Translations under genes and position numbers: made by a program
Assembly: GCA_022606135.1 (NCBI GenBank)
Contig: JABYQN010000018.1
Location: forward strand, 62,001 to 126,000
Source of the DNA: Fomes fomentarius
Lineage: Eukaryota; Basidiomycota; Agaricomycetes; Polyporales; Polyporaceae
DNA length: 64,000 bases
Reading direction: 5' to 3'
Notes under the pieces: model-generated
Database searches by the model: none
Seen by the model: only the letters and a program-made list of their open reading frames with translations
Told to the model about the DNA's origin: nothing
In this document: piece after piece, positions 58,404-64,000 of the stretch
Layout: each line of letters begins with the position of its first letter
How positions within the stretch are numbered: position 1 is the first letter of the stretch

Positions 58404-58811
58404 GGCAATCCCCAGTTTCTATCAAAGAAAAGTCGTAGAAAAGGTGCTACTAGGTGTCACCTATATGGCGTCTTTTCTTGCATAGAATGTGCTTTCTATT
58501 ATGAGGATTTTCTGCGCATTTTCTATCGACTTAAAGGTAACCTTTGTTCAGGAGATTTTTTATGACAGAATAAGCGAACCCTTATGCGCATTTTCTATGA
58601 CAATGAACGAAAAGACAAAGGGTAGAATACATATTCACCGGCTTCTATATCATACCGAGAGTTTGCCTTTCATGATGTCCAAAATTCAAAGAGAACTTGC
58701 TGAATAACTCGCATATCCCACACTTGAAAATCCGTTGATAAGGGGTTGAATAGGTAACACCCATCAACACCTTTTCTGCGGCTTTTCTTCGATAGAAATC
58801 TGGGCATTGCC
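58404..58811. mobile_element. 408-bp TIR element upstream of the transposase
   Basis: Left end ggcaatccccagtttctatc and the reverse complement of the right end ggcaatgcccagatttctat begin an inverted repeat of about 60 bp that continues through agaaaag, agaaaaggtg and a ggtgt.acctat block. The interior is AT-rich with repeated tgcgcattttctat. No coding capacity, and no clear target duplication. Confidence 0.7.
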
Positions 58812-58814
58812 TGC

Positions 58815-59320
58815 CATGTCTGGCGCCAGCAGGCTCACGTTGTCACGTGATGCAGTGCGTACTGTCTCCGAGCTTCTCGGGCTCGAAGTTATCTAATCTG
58901 ACTCCAAGGTACAATTTGAATAAGTATGTAGCACTGTCCTCCGTCCGGCAAGGCCCGCTCCCTTTCCAGGTAGTTACGATACATCAGATGCGCATAATTA
59001 CATGGAGCCAATGAAATCCCCGTGCACTACGCCAGGACTGCGATATTCAGTTGCAAACAGTCGCGAAATAGACAGCATGTCGAACGAACAAGTGACATCG
59101 TCACCACACTCCGTGCACAGCACCCTGGCCTCCACCAGCACGATGTCACCCATGAGGAATTGTTGGGGAGATATTTGATGCATGAGATGCTCGGCAGTGA
59201 ATGTGCTCGTAGCGTTGTACATTCGAGTGAATACCTAGACCAGTCAACCAGTCTATACGGCATCAAGTGTCACTTCACTGATGGCACTCACATCGGTGTT
59301 TGTGGACGTGTGCTTCACTG
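58815..59320. other. No recognised gene
   Basis: Only short ORFs in several frames; probably the 3' flank of the decayed minus-strand gene at 59321-60484. Confidence 0.3.
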
Positions 59321-60484
59321 TCACAGTTCTACCGGTAGGAACTGCATGATTGACTTGAATTTAGGAATGTGTGATAGGTGTTTGGCATACGTACGATGCC
59401 ATGAGCCCCATGTGGTCATCTTCCTCAAAGCATCATGGTCTACGTCTCTCAGCAGATAGAGTGAAACGGTACAGTCGGAAGGGATGTCCATCGCCCGCGT
59501 GAAAGACATTGTCCACAGAACCCCAACAATCCAAATTTTGCAAGGGGTTACACCACTACATAGGGTGTCGTGATCGCCACCCGTACCCCACTGCAGGTTA
59601 TCTGGCATGGCTGCCAAAGCGAAGCGAGCTGTATCTCCATGGATGTAATCCACGTTCCACAGTTGACCCACCCACAATGCCATGGGAGACACAGGCACCA
59701 TCCAACAACACAGCGATAGGGTTCAATACCAACACGCCAGTTGGAGCATAGGACGGAAAGATGTATTGCAATATGTACTGTATATTCAAGGGTATTTCAA
59801 CAGCAAGCTCTCGTGAGCTGCTAGCCACCGGAATACTCCCCGGGCCTCGGGAGGACGATGATCCGCTCTGATCGTCAGCAGAGAACTCAATACGCGAGTC
59901 AGCACATGATCCAGATGCAATGGCTGTGGAGAGTCAATTTAGGTTGAATGCGAATACAGCAAACACATACCATGAACCGGTGACTGTTTCCAGGTGCAAC
60001 ATCCTGAAGGACGACAGTCAGGAGATGGATCCAGAAGGACACTACCGGCAAATTGAGGTTTGCAGGCATCCAACCAGTCATGGCCGAGAACAACGTCGAA
60101 TGTAGGATGATAGTTGACTGGCAGTGACGACTGAAATATGTACCAACCAGACGGAGTGGGCAAGGCGACAGGCAGAGATACGGTGAATGAGGTGACACCG
60201 TTCGCGATATGGATTCGACGAGGGATGTTATGGGAGAGAACATAGCTAGTAGACACAGCAGAGGAGAGCGTAGCATCCACAAGAATTGAAACTGGCTGTC
60301 CGCCTAGGGATCCTCCACGTAAAGAATGTTTGTGCGATGTGCGAGGAGAAGCGCGCTGCAGATAGGAGGTGAACTGGATTGACCCGTGGGAGGAATTTGG
60401 CTCAGTATAGGCAGCATGGGAAAGTGCACCTGCAAAAAATCCTTTACAGCCAAAACACGTCTCAGAACTACACACAAGACCCAC
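59321..60484 (-). pseudogene. Decayed hypothetical gene with retropepsin-like segment
   Basis: Two consecutive minus-strand blocks. The first, 59939-60484 (181 codons), has CFGCKGFF, GQPVSILVDATLSSAVSTSY, VALPTPSGWYIFQSSLPVN and FDVVLGHDWLDACKP. This order (VD-[A/T]-x... then hydrophobic-GxDWL) resembles retropepsin-like domains, but the catalytic DTG/DSG is DAT. The second, 59321-59828, in two frames, has EIPLNIQYILQYIFPSYAPT, GVLVLNPIAVLLDGA and LLRDVDHDALRKMTTWGSWH. It looks like a decayed basidiomycete hypothetical gene pair. Function unknown; the protease likeness is weak. Confidence 0.4.
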
Positions 60485-60485
60485 T

Positions 60486-60780
60486 ACCTAAAAAGGTAGC
60501 GGTGATCTGACCTTGACTTCGACGTCGAACGACATTCTCCTATCCGGCATCAGCGACTACGACTAGGTATTACTTCGTGAAAGACGGGCACGACGCTGGT
60601 CAGCTACGTACTTCTGCACGGAACCAACTCAGGCGCAGGGCAAAGACAGTACCGGGTTGAGCAACGAACGAGCCGCTGTAACACCCGCGCCGTGAGCTCG
60701 ATCCGACATTCACCGGACTGAAGTGCCGATATAAGGACGATAGAAAGAGGTGGACCACAATCACACCTTTCCCCGCAAAA
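60486..60780. other. Intergenic, divergent between the hypothetical gene and ARO1
   Basis: No gene seen. Lies between the 5' ends of two divergently oriented pseudogenes and may be a former promoter region. Confidence 0.3.

Positions 60781-64000
<3,220 letters not shown>

Overview
The window looks like a transposon-rich, gene-decaying stretch of a basidiomycete (Agaricomycetes-type) nuclear genome. Evidence is the short 50-80 bp GT-AG introns in nearly every gene, a Plavaka-type (CACTA superfamily) Tnp2 transposase, a Ty1/copia retrotransposon, and fungal housekeeping families (AROM, a flippase-kinase-like AGC kinase, Ctf4, Vip1, RPC40). Assignments come from reading the sequence and knowledge of these families; no search was run.

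Layout. (1) 1-5681: a copia element on the minus strand, cut by the left window edge, with its 5' LTR ending at 5681. (2) 5682-22887: left arm of a very large inverted repeat. (3) 22888-39236: a 16.3 kb spacer. (4) 39237-56266: right arm, the near-identical reverse complement of the left arm (position x maps to 61948-x at the outer end and 62124-x at the inner end). (5) 56267-60484: upstream part of the Plavaka transposase gene that spans the right-arm edge, two small TIR elements and a decayed minus-strand gene. (6) 60781-64000: a broken ARO1 (AROM) gene running off the right edge.

Each arm carries, in order, the 3' exons of the Plavaka transposase, a Ctf4/Mcl1-like fragment, an AGC kinase gene split by a 3.2 kb insertion with CACTA-type MITEs, a Vip1-like fragment, an array of ~436-440 bp tandem repeats, and a polysaccharide-deacetylase-like gene. 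The spacer carries a permease pseudogene (its first exon lies in both arms), a hypothetical gene, a C2-domain (Psd2-like) fragment, an apparently intact SF1 helicase with an exonuclease-like N-terminus, an RPC40 fragment, an intact 561-aa AT-hook protein of unknown function, an 86-bp minisatellite, and a smaller 0.7 kb inverted repeat.

Most notable: the arms differ almost only at CpG sites (transitions), by one MITE present in the left arm only with a clean 3-bp target duplication, and by a few short indels. The arm edges can be read: the outer edge of the left arm is a copia insertion, and the inner edge of the right arm is a microhomology junction that truncates the permease gene. Only the helicase and the AT-hook gene look fully intact. 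A chimeric assembly joining two haplotypes head to head is a serious alternative to a true genomic palindrome.
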